Of a stretch of 64,000 nucleotides of DNA, positions 10,683 through 19,688 are shown one piece after another. The stretch's first letter is position 1. Each line of letters opens with the position of its first letter. Under the pieces are notes generated by a model that did no database searches, had not been told where the DNA came from, and saw only the letters and a list, made by a program, of their open reading frames with translations. The stretch is from Saksenaea vasiformis B4078 (lineage: Eukaryota; Mucoromycota; Mucoromycetes; Mucorales; Saksenaeaceae), in assembly GCA_000697055.1 (NCBI GenBank), contig JNDT01001931.1, forward strand, positions 1 through 64,000, written 5' to 3'. The translations under genes and the position numbers were made by a program.

Positions 10683-11366
10683 GACTATCTCCCTGAGAGC
10701 TGGGAGACCTTCCATCTTGAAATGGTGCGCTTGTATAAAACGCTTTATTTTTGTGCAGTCGAGAATCGGTCGAACCTTTGTCTCTTCCTGGTAGTGAACA
10801 ATTGTGAAAGGAACCTCCCGTCCTGGGAGGGACTCCTTTCTATAACTCCGGCTGTCAAGAATTGATGTACTGCTTGGTCCACTGCTCCCTGCTCTGTCAG
10901 TGATAGCGATCGGCTGCGGGTGTTCCACGGAACCGGGTGGGAACTCCACTGCACCTGATATCCTTGTTCTAGAACTGATATGGGCCATTTGTGTAATATT
11001 GTCTTCTTCCATTGTGTCACGAATTTCTGGAGTCGGCCCCCTGGAAGGATACCGTCTGCTGGGATACTGTGTGCTGGATTGGAAGTCAACGGTGTTTCCT
11101 TGACCTGTAACGAGGATGAAGTTATTGTGGGTTTGGTTCGGATTGGTTCCGTGCAGCTTTTGACGGGGGCCTCGTTCCCCCTCTGCCAAAATCCCGTTTG
11201 GTGAATGATCGTGATGCATGTTGCGACCGTCTTCCTCCTCGATAGCCATTCTGGTGTCGTTGTCCCACAGCTCCTCGGATGAGCTGGTCTTGATGCCATT
11301 GCTGCCTGATTTGATGGACGTCTTCTTCGGAGAAAGCCAACGCTTTATCCCCGTCTTCGGGCTCTA

Positions 11367-11879
11367 TTACTCAGTAAGACGGAGTGCCTTTGATGTGAGA
11401 TTCTTGGTTTCTCGGTCCATGACTCTGGCACTGGCGTAGCCAAAGATTGCCAGCTGTCTAACCTTCTCGGTGAGATTTCTGGTGTGGGCCTGAATGTCAG
11501 TGGCGTCGCCTTCGAGAAGTATGCTGAATACTTCATAAAGTTCTGTGGCGGCTCTTCCAGATGCTCGCAGTCTATCTGCATCCTTGTAGCGCTGCACGAT
11601 AACTTGGTAACTTTCAAACATGTTGCGTTTAAGCCTTGCCACGAACGGGGGGTTGATAGCACCCGACTTGGTCCAGCTCCCTCCATCGTAGTGGAGAAGG
11701 GCTCTCTGAAAGCGTTTGACCTCGCTGGTGGTGTTCTCCCCCAGTTCCTTCAGGTCAGCCTGAGTTTCGGCCGGTAGAGGATAGACGTCAGATGTATCTC
11801 TTTGTTTTTGCTCGAGCTTCCAGGATCTGGCCAGCTCCAGGAGTTCCTGAAGCTGTTCTTCGGTAAAGTCATTATTCAT
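11367..11879 (-). CDS. DIRS element gag-like ORF
   Basis: A frame of 170 codons that begins 'MNNDFTEEQLQELLELA' and contains a helical central block ('FVARLKRNMFESYQVIV', about residues 78-94). It is the first ORF of the DIRS element by position and by its lack of introns. The frame continues into the RT region only through another frame near 11340, so either a programmed shift or decay separates them. Gag proteins of this order are poorly conserved, so the call rests mostly on context. Confidence 0.55.
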   Translation of the reverse strand: MNNDFTEEQLQELLELARSWKLEQKQRDTSDVYPLPAETQADLKELGENTTSEVKRFQRALLHYDGGSWTKSGAINPPFVARLKRNMFESYQVIVQRYKDADRLRASGRAATELYEVFSILLEGDATDIQAHTRNLTEKVRQLAIFGYASARVMDRETKNLTSKALRLTE

Positions 11880-12364
11880 AAGCAGCGAATGCGCGGCTTT
11901 GAGAAGGCTAAGGTGAAGGGAGAGGAGAGAAATTTCCTTTTATTTTATTTCTGAGAATAAACAAGCCAATCAGGCGCGGCTTTGTGGAAGCCAACCACAT
12001 CTGAGGGTGAGCGACCAGCAACGGGGGTTGTGTTAGGTACGCCACACAACGAGCAGTTTTTGTAGCGGTGCTACAGATAGGTCTTCATGACCTTGTATGT
12101 GGATTGGCTCATAGTTAGCGACGATTAAGATAGCGACGATATTGTATTCAATACCATTTGTATATATTTGCTCTCCGCATACAGACGCGTTCATATAAAA
12201 GGACGGGATCCTAAATCCAGGATCCCTACGTTTTTATCATTAAGAAAAACGGTACTCACCATTCCTAACGAACATCCTAAAAGCTCGCTTCCTCACCCAC
12301 ATCCCCTTTACCTACGAATCCGATCTTCGTAAGTTAATAGCGACGTTGGCCATGGGCCGTGCTA
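11880..12364. other. DIRS upstream region and unassigned flank
   Basis: No ORF. It contains the probable 5' leader of the DIRS element and its edge. A TATAAAA box at about 12194 is followed by a short perfect hairpin with 7-bp arms (GGGATCC at 12205-12211, GGATCCC at 12220-12226) on the plus strand. Confidence 0.4.
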
Positions 12365-12541
12365 TTACAGTTTTGGTCTGTTTGCAAAAGCAAACTGAAA
12401 AGGGAAAAGCTTTTGGAAAACGAAACTCTAAGTAGCAGAATTTCTGAAGCTTGCAATAATATTTATATTGAAGATCTCAAGGGGTTTTGTAACTATTCAG
12501 TTTCAAAATTTGATGATTGTCTAAATAAAATGCCATTGTAA
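12365..12541 (+). pseudogene. 3' remnant of a Tc1-like DDE transposase
   Basis: The frame reads 'QFWSVCKSKLKREKLL' then 'ISEACNNIYIEDLKGFCNYS' and ends with a stop at 12541. From memory this matches the C-terminal tail of Mucorales Tc1/IS630-like transposases, where a Pro-Ile-Glu-Gln-Phe-Trp motif carrying the last acidic catalytic residue precedes the Ser-Lys-x-Lys-Arg segment. Everything upstream, including the catalytic core, is missing; the preceding DIRS region appears to have replaced it. Confidence 0.6.
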
Positions 12542-12768
12542 TAATTTGGCTCACCTGTGCCAATAGGACATGTGCCAATTTTCTCGCAGTGTGTGCCAAA
12601 CATTTCGGAAAAGTGTACAAACCAAAAGGCCAGGCTTCAGTCACACAGTCATCCCACAGTGTCAGAACGATGTTACTACGTCACTGAAAAGATCAAACGT
12701 TCTTGTGAACACACAGTTTTGCACGGTCAACCTATGACTTTTACGGATACTTTTAGCGGACGTAAGTA
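12542..12768. other. Unassigned sequence between transposase tail and duplication
   Basis: About 230 bp with no supported feature; a 72-codon plus-strand frame is present but has no recognisable content. It could be the 3' end of the Tc1-like element. Confidence 0.3.
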
Positions 12769-13196
12769 TGCATAAGAGCATCCGCCTTAAGTTATTGTTA
12801 ACGATGATGAACTGGCGCTCTGTGAAATGCCTGCTCCATGGGTTTGGCCTTTGCATACTCAGTGCTAGTGATCTCTGTATGCCTCCTCTTCAAGAACAAG
12901 CTGGCTCGACCGCATCAGAGCGCGCAGTCTGTGGAGGGTGTGGGCATCAGCCTGCGTGGCGCCCAATCTGTCTGAGCGGCAGCTTCCTTAGTCTCTCTGG
13001 AGACCGGACATTCAGGCTGAAAGCAACTGCGGCAATGGTTGAGATAGCCTCTGGTACTTGATTGGGAATGGAGAGGTCTTCTTGACTGCGCGTCGGTAGA
13101 TCTGTCTGGGTGACAGCTCTTCTGGCTGCAGAGAACTAGTTTTTGAGTTATTCATTAGGCAAACTCTGGAATCAGGCCTGCTTCGCACAACCATGT
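12769..13196 (+). repeat. 428-bp direct repeat, unit 1
   Basis: Nearly identical to 13261-13688 (offset exactly 492 bp). I see only two differences: an A/G change in the CAACTG/CGACTG context at 13028 versus 13520, and a C/T at 13192 versus 13684. It is richer in GC than its surroundings. Open frames run through it on both strands, but none resembles a known protein. Confidence 0.95.
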
Positions 13197-13260
13197 CTAG
13201 TATGTAGTGTGTTTGACTTTTGTGCACGCCTTTCTTATGGAGGTTTCAATCAAGGTAAGC

Positions 13261-13688
13261 TGCATAAGAGCATCCGCCTTAAGTTATTGTTAACGATGAT
13301 GAACTGGCGCTCTGTGAAATGCCTGCTCCATGGGTTTGGCCTTTGCATACTCAGTGCTAGTGATCTCTGTATGCCTCCTCTTCAAGAACAAGCTGGCTCG
13401 ACCGCATCAGAGCGCGCAGTCTGTGGAGGGTGTGGGCATCAGCCTGCGTGGCGCCCAATCTGTCTGAGCGGCAGCTTCCTTAGTCTCTCTGGAGACCGGA
13501 CATTCAGGCTGAAAGCGACTGCGGCAATGGTTGAGATAGCCTCTGGTACTTGATTGGGAATGGAGAGGTCTTCTTGACTGCGCGTCGGTAGATCTGTCTG
13601 GGTGACAGCTCTTCTGGCTGCAGAGAACTAGTTTTTGAGTTATTCATTAGGCAAACTCTGGAATCAGGCCTGCTTCGCACAATCATGT
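13261..13688 (+). repeat. 428-bp direct repeat, unit 2
   Basis: Second unit of the duplication, separated from unit 1 by 64 bp. The near identity means the duplication is recent or is being kept homogeneous. The sequence after unit 2 does not match the 64-bp spacer beyond the first few bases, so the duplicated unit ends at about 13196/13688. Confidence 0.95.
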
Positions 13689-13984
13689 ATATCATGTGTA
13701 GTACATTCAACTTTTTGGAATTTTTGTTTGAGTTAAGGCTACGAGAACACAGCGCTGGAGGTATGCATAAGCATATGATAGAATCAGGCTGAGCATAATC
13801 TGCTCTCTCTAATTGAAGCAGCTGGCATGGCCTGTCATACAACCACTCAAGAGGAACGGTCTGGGGGTGTATTACGTGATGGACAGATTAATGCGCGTTC
13901 GTCGATGGCGTCTGTAAAAAGGAAACGAAGCACACGCACGCATATTGAGAGAAGGCACTGTGGCAATTTCGAGAGTGCAGATAC

Positions 13985-14239
13985 GCGGATGTTTAGAATC
14001 TTTGTAAATAAGAAATTGTCTTCCGATTAAAATGAGAAGTAAATATACAATGCCCGAGCAACTCGCAGTGTTCTAAGAAATACGGTTCATTGAAATGATT
14101 GCTGTTTACGATAGTAAAGATGTTTCTACACAAAATACGCTTGTTTGACTTAGAAGTCGTTTTAAGAGATGATCCGTGACACGTAAGTATACAGCATTCA
14201 CTCAACTTTTGGACATTCTGACAACTCGACTTGGTCCGT
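13985..14239 (-). mobile_element. Short inverted-repeat element, copy C (diverged, inverted)
   Basis: On the minus strand this segment follows copies A and B along their whole length with many substitutions: shared landmarks are AATGTCCAAAAGTT near the start, the TTTCAATGAACC/TTTCAATCAATC block and TCTAAACATCCGC at the end. The ends are approximate. A minus-strand frame with 'HFNEPYFLEH' and 'RKTISYLQ' parallels 'HFNQSYFLEH' and 'RKTISYLQ' in copy B. Confidence 0.6.
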
Positions 14240-14905
14240 ACTTATAATGCCACCTCCAACGTTTTAACTTCGCCATTTTACATGTGCAGTCCTGCAGTTG
14301 CAAATGGTTCTATGGCTGGATGATTGCTGTTCTCTCTCCACGACTGGTGTAACAACTGCCCATGCATCCTTTTGCCCTCTCCGATGTCAGATGTGTCGAT
14401 AGCCTGATATACTCCCTCTGCACTCCTCTCGCTCCTTCGTTTAGTCATTTTTCTTTGTTCCACATTTCCATATTGATTGCTTCTCTTGATTCTCTTTCTT
14501 TAGCTTTCTTTATTTCCTTGATGCGATCGAGGTGTTCTTCCCATCCCTGTCTTTCTTAGAACTAGCTAGAGTAGAACTGCTAAACGGCAAGGTGCCCGCA
14601 AGCTTACAGTAAGATCGAATTGAGAATGATGGGACCTTCCCAAGGAGCACAGCCTATACCGGACAGTTGGATCGGCTTGCGTGAGAGCAATAGGAGGAGG
14701 ATTCTAGCCAAAGTAATGTTAGAGTAGAGCTACTCTGCGTCGGTATCAAAGACTGATTGCCAGAGTAGAGGATGCCGTGAAAGATGTCAACGACAGCCAA
14801 TGAATGGACCTACACCAGTAGTCACGCATAACGTCGCGCATAAAACTTGACACAACTCAGCTAGTCATATTCATGTTGCAGTACATTTCTCTCTCAAAGT
14901 GAACC
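14240..14905. other. Gene-free stretch
   Basis: No supported ORF or repeat. A pyrimidine-rich tract lies at about 14380-14550. Confidence 0.4.
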
Positions 14906-16890
14906 ATGGATTATTTCAGGAAAAATAGCCCCACCATCTGGGATGCATCAAGCATATATGACCATTACTTTGATACATACCCGGAGGCCAATCACAGCAG
15001 ACTATTGCATTCGATAAAAAGAGATCTTGAGGTCTTGTCCAAGGAACAAAACGAAGCGGGACGAAGGGCAACCAGGCTGCTTCATAATTGGTGCAAACTT
15101 AAGGTACAGAAAGGTCTGTTCATAATGCTTCATACGACACTAATAATACTCGCAGGAAAAGTTTACAAAAGGCGTAGATCCTCCATCACCATCGTCACCA
15201 TCGTCACCATCGCCACCATCGCCATCGTCATCGGCGTCGCGTGCTGTTCATCAATCGTATGTCATGCGTACATCCAATTTTGATACGATATTCATCTAGA
15301 TAGTGCTGGCGAAGTCGTTGTCAACTGTGTCACTTCCAACATCAAGCAAAACTATAAAATTGGTGAAATGGTAAGGAGTTTGACATATCCGGAATATCCA
15401 CTGGCTCAATATCTTATAATGCTGGTATTAGGTTGCGGTAATGCAGAAGAGACCTTTGTCTGAGGGTAGGTATCCGAGCAACAGCATCTTTGGGATTGGT
15501 ATTGACTATTTCATAAAGAAGGAGATAGCATTGAAAGAGCGGCCAAAAGGCCAACACAAGCGTAAGTCTGCACCATAGTATGCACATTACGGTAAGGCTC
15601 ATTATTTGCCCGAACGCCTCCCCTTTAGAAACATCGAGGCAGAAGGAGAACAGACAAGCAACGTCGACGATGCATCTGAAGTACGGCAAAGAGTGATTGA
15701 TTTGTTTCCTGTACGATACTCACCTCATGAAGTATACGCAACTTGACGACCTATGCGATATCTGGCAGAAATTCGTGGAAACAACCGATTTTACCGATTC
15801 TCACCAATATCGGTAAGTGAATGGATATCTTTCGCACTTCTCGAACTTCTGACATGTTTAGAGACTTGAGCGTTTCGGTATTATCGAATGTGGAAAATGC
15901 TTTGACCGGCGGCCAGACGTCCCTGAGTCGCTCTATAACGCGATAACTCTTGAGGAAGATACACAGTTTCTTGACCTGAAGCCATTCGCTGATTATATCA
16001 ACGCAACCCTTCTATCTGAATCATATGTAAATATTGATGATGCAGTAGCAGCTCCACATCTCATACTTTGCGTCTAGGGACATGTTGATTGTGCCGGTCT
16101 GATTTTCTCGAAGGATCATGTCATGAGGCCATTTGATGATAGTGCGTATTTTCTCATATCCCGAGTACTGCATATCTAGTAAGTTTGCCCGTACTCTGAA
16201 TCAAACATATGGGACTTTTAAGCTCTTTTTTTACTGTGATAGCTCTGATCTCATTCACAACGGATCCATGCCATGTGATCTTCACGAATCAGAGGCATCC
16301 TACTGTCATTTCGCATTGTGGAGATTCATAAGACTTGCTGCGAGCGTTGTAGGTGGTGCTCTCGCGTGCGATTTTAAAATTGGAGAGACACCATTACGCG
16401 CTGCTGAGGAAGAGAAGAAGAAGTACAATGCTGATGGCACTGTTTATATTAGGAAGTCTGGCGTCGAGATCTTGGTGTTTGAAGCAACGGGTCCATTGGG
16501 CACGCGAGACAGAACAAGGCATGTATTCGATCACCTTAAAGGGGCTTTTGCGTGTCTCTCGATGATCCGGGCGATTCTCCGACGGTTTCCAGGCGCAGAC
16601 AAGAAGTGGATGGAGGAAGTTAGGGTGTATTTCTTGCATGCAAGTGGTAAAGGTAGGGGACGTTCTGTGGTTTCTTTTTGGTTTTAGACTGAGAGTGGAT
16701 ATCTGTGGTAGATGATTTCCTCAGGTTATGGATTATGAAGCCAACCGCTGGTGGGAAATTCGCAAAATTTGAGAGATTCAGCAAATGCAAGGTCAATCCA
16801 GATCCCTCCGATACTCGGTCTATTATGGAGACGATCCTGTTTCTATGGGATCTAAAGGCACTAGCAGATGTTTGGCATAAAAGAGAGTGA
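14906..16890 (+). CDS. Lineage-specific repetitive-family protein (function unknown), multi-exon
   Basis: The first exon begins 'MDYFRKNSPTIWDASSIYDH' at 14906 and ends with a GTACAG donor at about 15104. A short intron leads to a Ser/Pro-rich exon encoded by CATCGYCAC repeats (15176-15240). Coding pieces continue near 15320-15450 and 15730-16060. A clear exon at about 16250-16640 carries 'TVYIRKSGVEILVFEATGP' and 'HLKGAFACLSMIRAI', then a final exon ends at 16890 with 'FLWDLKALADVWHKRE'. I associate this layout, with its Asp-His-x-Lys-Gly-Ala block, with large protein families of unknown function in Mucorales. I could not phase every junction (notably near 15300 and 16080), so the copy may be partly decayed. 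Confidence 0.45.
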
Positions 16891-17696
16891 TGTTAACAGC
16901 AGCATTAGACTTTACTGACAAAAACTTGCGATGTGATAACCAAGCTTAAGGCTTCTGATTCAGAACACCTGCTTTATAATGGTCAACCACAAACTCCGCT
17001 GGTAGACCTATTCAAGCCTGAAGTGAATAAGCCAAAGAGAGACAATACTTGCCACAACATAACTGGACTTGACCCCAAATCGTTCCTCGGTTGATGATTT
17101 TTAAGTGTCATTCCTTTCAAGGTGTACTATTCCTACAATATATCTTCAAGTCAATGTACTGTGAGTTTCTAGGCATATGCGCGTTGTTTATGATCGCGTA
17201 ACTGGTGTGGATCGGATCAAAAAGATGCCTCGCCCTTAATGAGAGGGCAAAAGACCTATGTATTGTCACTTTTGCTCTTGGTAATACATAGAAAGCCGTG
17301 AATAGGAATTTTTCGGTTATTAAACAAGGAAAAGATGGTTGGGGACAAGAAGATGATGCGTTCCACTATATTATCGTATATCTTTTATTTGAAGTAAACA
17401 AAAGTAGCTTCAGATTAATGATCCAATTGCTCGACAAATGCGAAGTATAGCTCCAGCGAAAAAAAGCTACTTTACAACGTTAGAGGGCTAAGATCTTTAA
17501 CAACCGTGGTAGCTAATAAGTGAGTGTGATCTTGCCTCTTTCCAAAAGCTTGATGGAGTTGTAGCTATGATGATTGCTAAAGAACACAACCGAAAATATG
17601 CCAGATATTGAGAAAACAGATCTACCGGCCGAAAACATCAGCTTATTACGTAAAGGTTTTTTGCTATTTTATGCTGCAGTTTGCCATAAAAATCAC
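16891..17696. other. Gene-free stretch
   Basis: About 800 bp with no supported gene, between the repetitive-family gene and the convergent peptide-transporter gene. Confidence 0.4.
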
Positions 17697-19688
17697 TTAT
17701 GCTTCTATGTTTTTCAGCTCGTTACATGGCGTATTTGTAACAAACATATCTCGTCCACGACCGATTGCATCATCCTCAACATCTGTCTTGTCTTGATGCC
17801 CATGAATAATGTAAAATAATGGCGCGCATATACCCATAACGACACCAAGACTGACAAATACATAAGTGAGTTTAGGATCCACGGTTAGAGGCACAAGCGC
17901 GAAAGCAAGAATTGCGCCGAAGCAGATCGTCATTAAGAATAACGCCATTACTAAGGATTTCATGCTAGCTGGTGCCTTTTTGTATGCATACTCAAGTCCA
18001 GTACAGTATGCAAATATTTCGGAAAGGCCAATCAAGACGTAGAGAGGGACTAGTAACGCAGCTGACACATCGTTTTTTCCTTGGCCTGTAGGATATCTGT
18101 AGTAAGGAGGTGAACTGTAGATAACTTCTTGAATTATCGCAGTGTACTAGATGATTTTATAAGCGGTAAGGAAACGTTTGAATGCAATCAGGAAGTAGAC
18201 TTACTATCAACGCAAGAGCAATGAGGACAAACCCAATGGTAATACGTAAAATAGGCCTTATGTTGAATCCTAATCGGCGCAATCCAGGATACACCACGCG
18301 GTCCACTACGGGGACCGTAATAAGAAGCATCAGAGTTTCAACATTTGGTATAATATCGTTGGCTGTGAATCCAGGTATTAGGAATGACATATAGTCAGAA
18401 TAGTAGAGTGAGGAAACCTACGTAATGACCCTGTTTGCATAGTTGCTGCCATAGGTACCAGGTTATTTGTCATTTGTGAAGAACATAGCCAATACATAGG
18501 AAACCAGCAGAACACAGCGCATGCTCTCAACGTACGACGTAGTTCATCAACAAACACATCATCCCATGTGATCCTATCTGCGAGTTCGATATTGACGGAA
18601 CGCATTACGCTCGGTTTAGCTCCTTCCAGACCATACTTGGCTGCAATCTTAAGTACCATGGCAGCTTCGAGCAGGATACTACCCCTAGGTGGGTTCTGAA
18701 CATAGGTATTCTTGCCAAACAGTATGAACATGATACAAATGATAAAAACGCTAGCGGATAGAAGATACGCTGCCCAGAAACCAATCTGCTTCTCGATCAT
18801 TGTTGTTGTGGCGGATAAAAGAGCACCGGCGCAAATGCCCCAATAGAATGCAGTGTATATTTTTTGATAAGTTGCTTGAGGCGTTACGATGACTCTCTCG
18901 TTTCTTTCATCCACAACGTCCACGATGCCGTCATGCTCGTAACGCCTTTTTCGGTAGCGATTTCTGCCTTCCACAGTACGTACAAAGGGCCTTGATATTG
19001 CATACTGTTCACCCACAAGACTTGTGACATTAGCTTTAACGCCAGCACTGCTACAGCCGATAAGGATAATCGATATAATGAGACCTGGGAACGCCACACC
19101 ATTCTCGACAAAATAGGGAATGGAAGTGCAAGTTAACAATAGAAGCCCTGCAAAGTACATACAAGACGATATCAGAATCGTCTTATATTTTCCTAGAAAT
19201 TGGTCAGCAACAATAGCAAGAAAGATAGTCATAAAATAGCTCCAGAAATCGAAAAAGGTTGCAATTGCTATGGAAGTTTGTCTTCCACGACCTAAGGCGC
19301 CTGCTTGTTCTGCCGGGACTTTTCCATAGGCAACGAAGTAAGAACAGAGTTATGCAACTTTTGTTGCTTTATTTCTTACAGGTTGTAGGGTTCGGATACT
19401 GTATGTAGTTCTGGACAATTCCACGCACGCCATAAAATGCAAATCTCTCAAAAAGCTCGATAAAGATAGCTAAAATCGCTGCCTTTGGAATGGAATCCGA
19501 GACTTCCCGGCATTCTTTCCAGTCTTGCGCTGTTGGCTGCTCAATGTATAAGTGGCAACATCTAATGCATTCCGTAATTCGTTTACTTCTTCATAGACTA
19601 GGCTTTCGTCACAATGAAGCACTCTCCGACCTGAATTTGAAAATTCAAGGCTATGTGCTAAGCTATCATCATCAGTGTGTAGCTGCAT
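17697..19688 (-). CDS. PTR2: Proton-dependent oligopeptide transporter (PTR2/POT family)
   Basis: Five exons on the minus strand, 19688-19587, 19536-19380, 19318-18422, 18362-18205 and 18146-17697, encode 587 residues, the usual size for fungal PTR2 proteins. Introns of 50, 61, 59 and 58 nt all have GT..AG ends and keep phase. Family hallmarks after splicing are 'ELFERFAFYGVRGIVQNY' (the first-helix FYG motif, about residue 55), 'GALGRGRQTS', 'FWSYFMTIFLAIVADQFLG', 'YQKIYTAFYWGICAGALLS' and 'LSEIFAYCTGLEYAYKKAP'. About a dozen hydrophobic helices are present with the usual large loop before helix 7. It should import di- and tripeptides with protons at the plasma membrane. The start at 19688 is the only ATG upstream in frame. 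Surroundings are repeat-rich, but the gene itself looks intact. Confidence 0.9.

Larger units (their letters stand above)
8645..11340 (-). pseudogene. DIRS reverse transcriptase/RNase H, broken by frameshifts and two insertions
   Basis: RT blocks can be followed on the minus strand: 'VRPILDCTKIKRFIQAHHFK' (near 10740), 'LAKLDLKDAYTVVPIHP' (near 10255), 'YQYKTLPFGMSVSPRIFSK' and the catalytic 'YYLDD' (about 10075). RNase H follows, with 'VDASDSGWGVYS' (near 9290), 'NARELIAI' and 'ALSRQ'. Frameshifts lie near 10770 (before the 'VRPILD' block) and near 10095 (just before YLDD). The solo LTR splits the sequence between 'ALREIV' and 'EPGDCLAK', and the short element splits it between 'PKDKINK' and 'LRTRVKQAL'. 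In both cases removing the insert and one target duplicate leaves the flanking frame unbroken, so the insertions hit a frame that was locally intact. Confidence 0.85.
7916..12300 (-). mobile_element. Degenerate DIRS-like (tyrosine-recombinase) retrotransposon
   Basis: On the minus strand, in order, are a gag-like ORF (11879-11367), a reverse transcriptase/RNase H region (about 11340-8645) and a tyrosine recombinase (8658-7933). This order is diagnostic of DIRS-order elements, which integrate with a recombinase instead of a DDE integrase. The copy is dead: the RT frame has two frameshifts and two insertions (a solo LTR at 10291-10682 and a short element at 9609-9869), and the recombinase lacks its C-terminal catalytic residues. 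The left border is a truncation next to the zinc-finger ORF. The right border is not certain; I see no terminal repeats, and put it before the Tc1-like fragment at 12365. Confidence 0.85.

Noticed and set aside
12768..13842. Paired ORFs in the 428-bp duplication as real genes
   Set aside because: The frames are similar only because the DNA is duplicated; they have no start context, homologue or intron structure that I can recognise.
15176..15240. CRISPR-like or minisatellite array (CATCGYCAC units)
   Set aside because: Short tandem units without spacers, inside an exon where they encode Ser/Pro codons.
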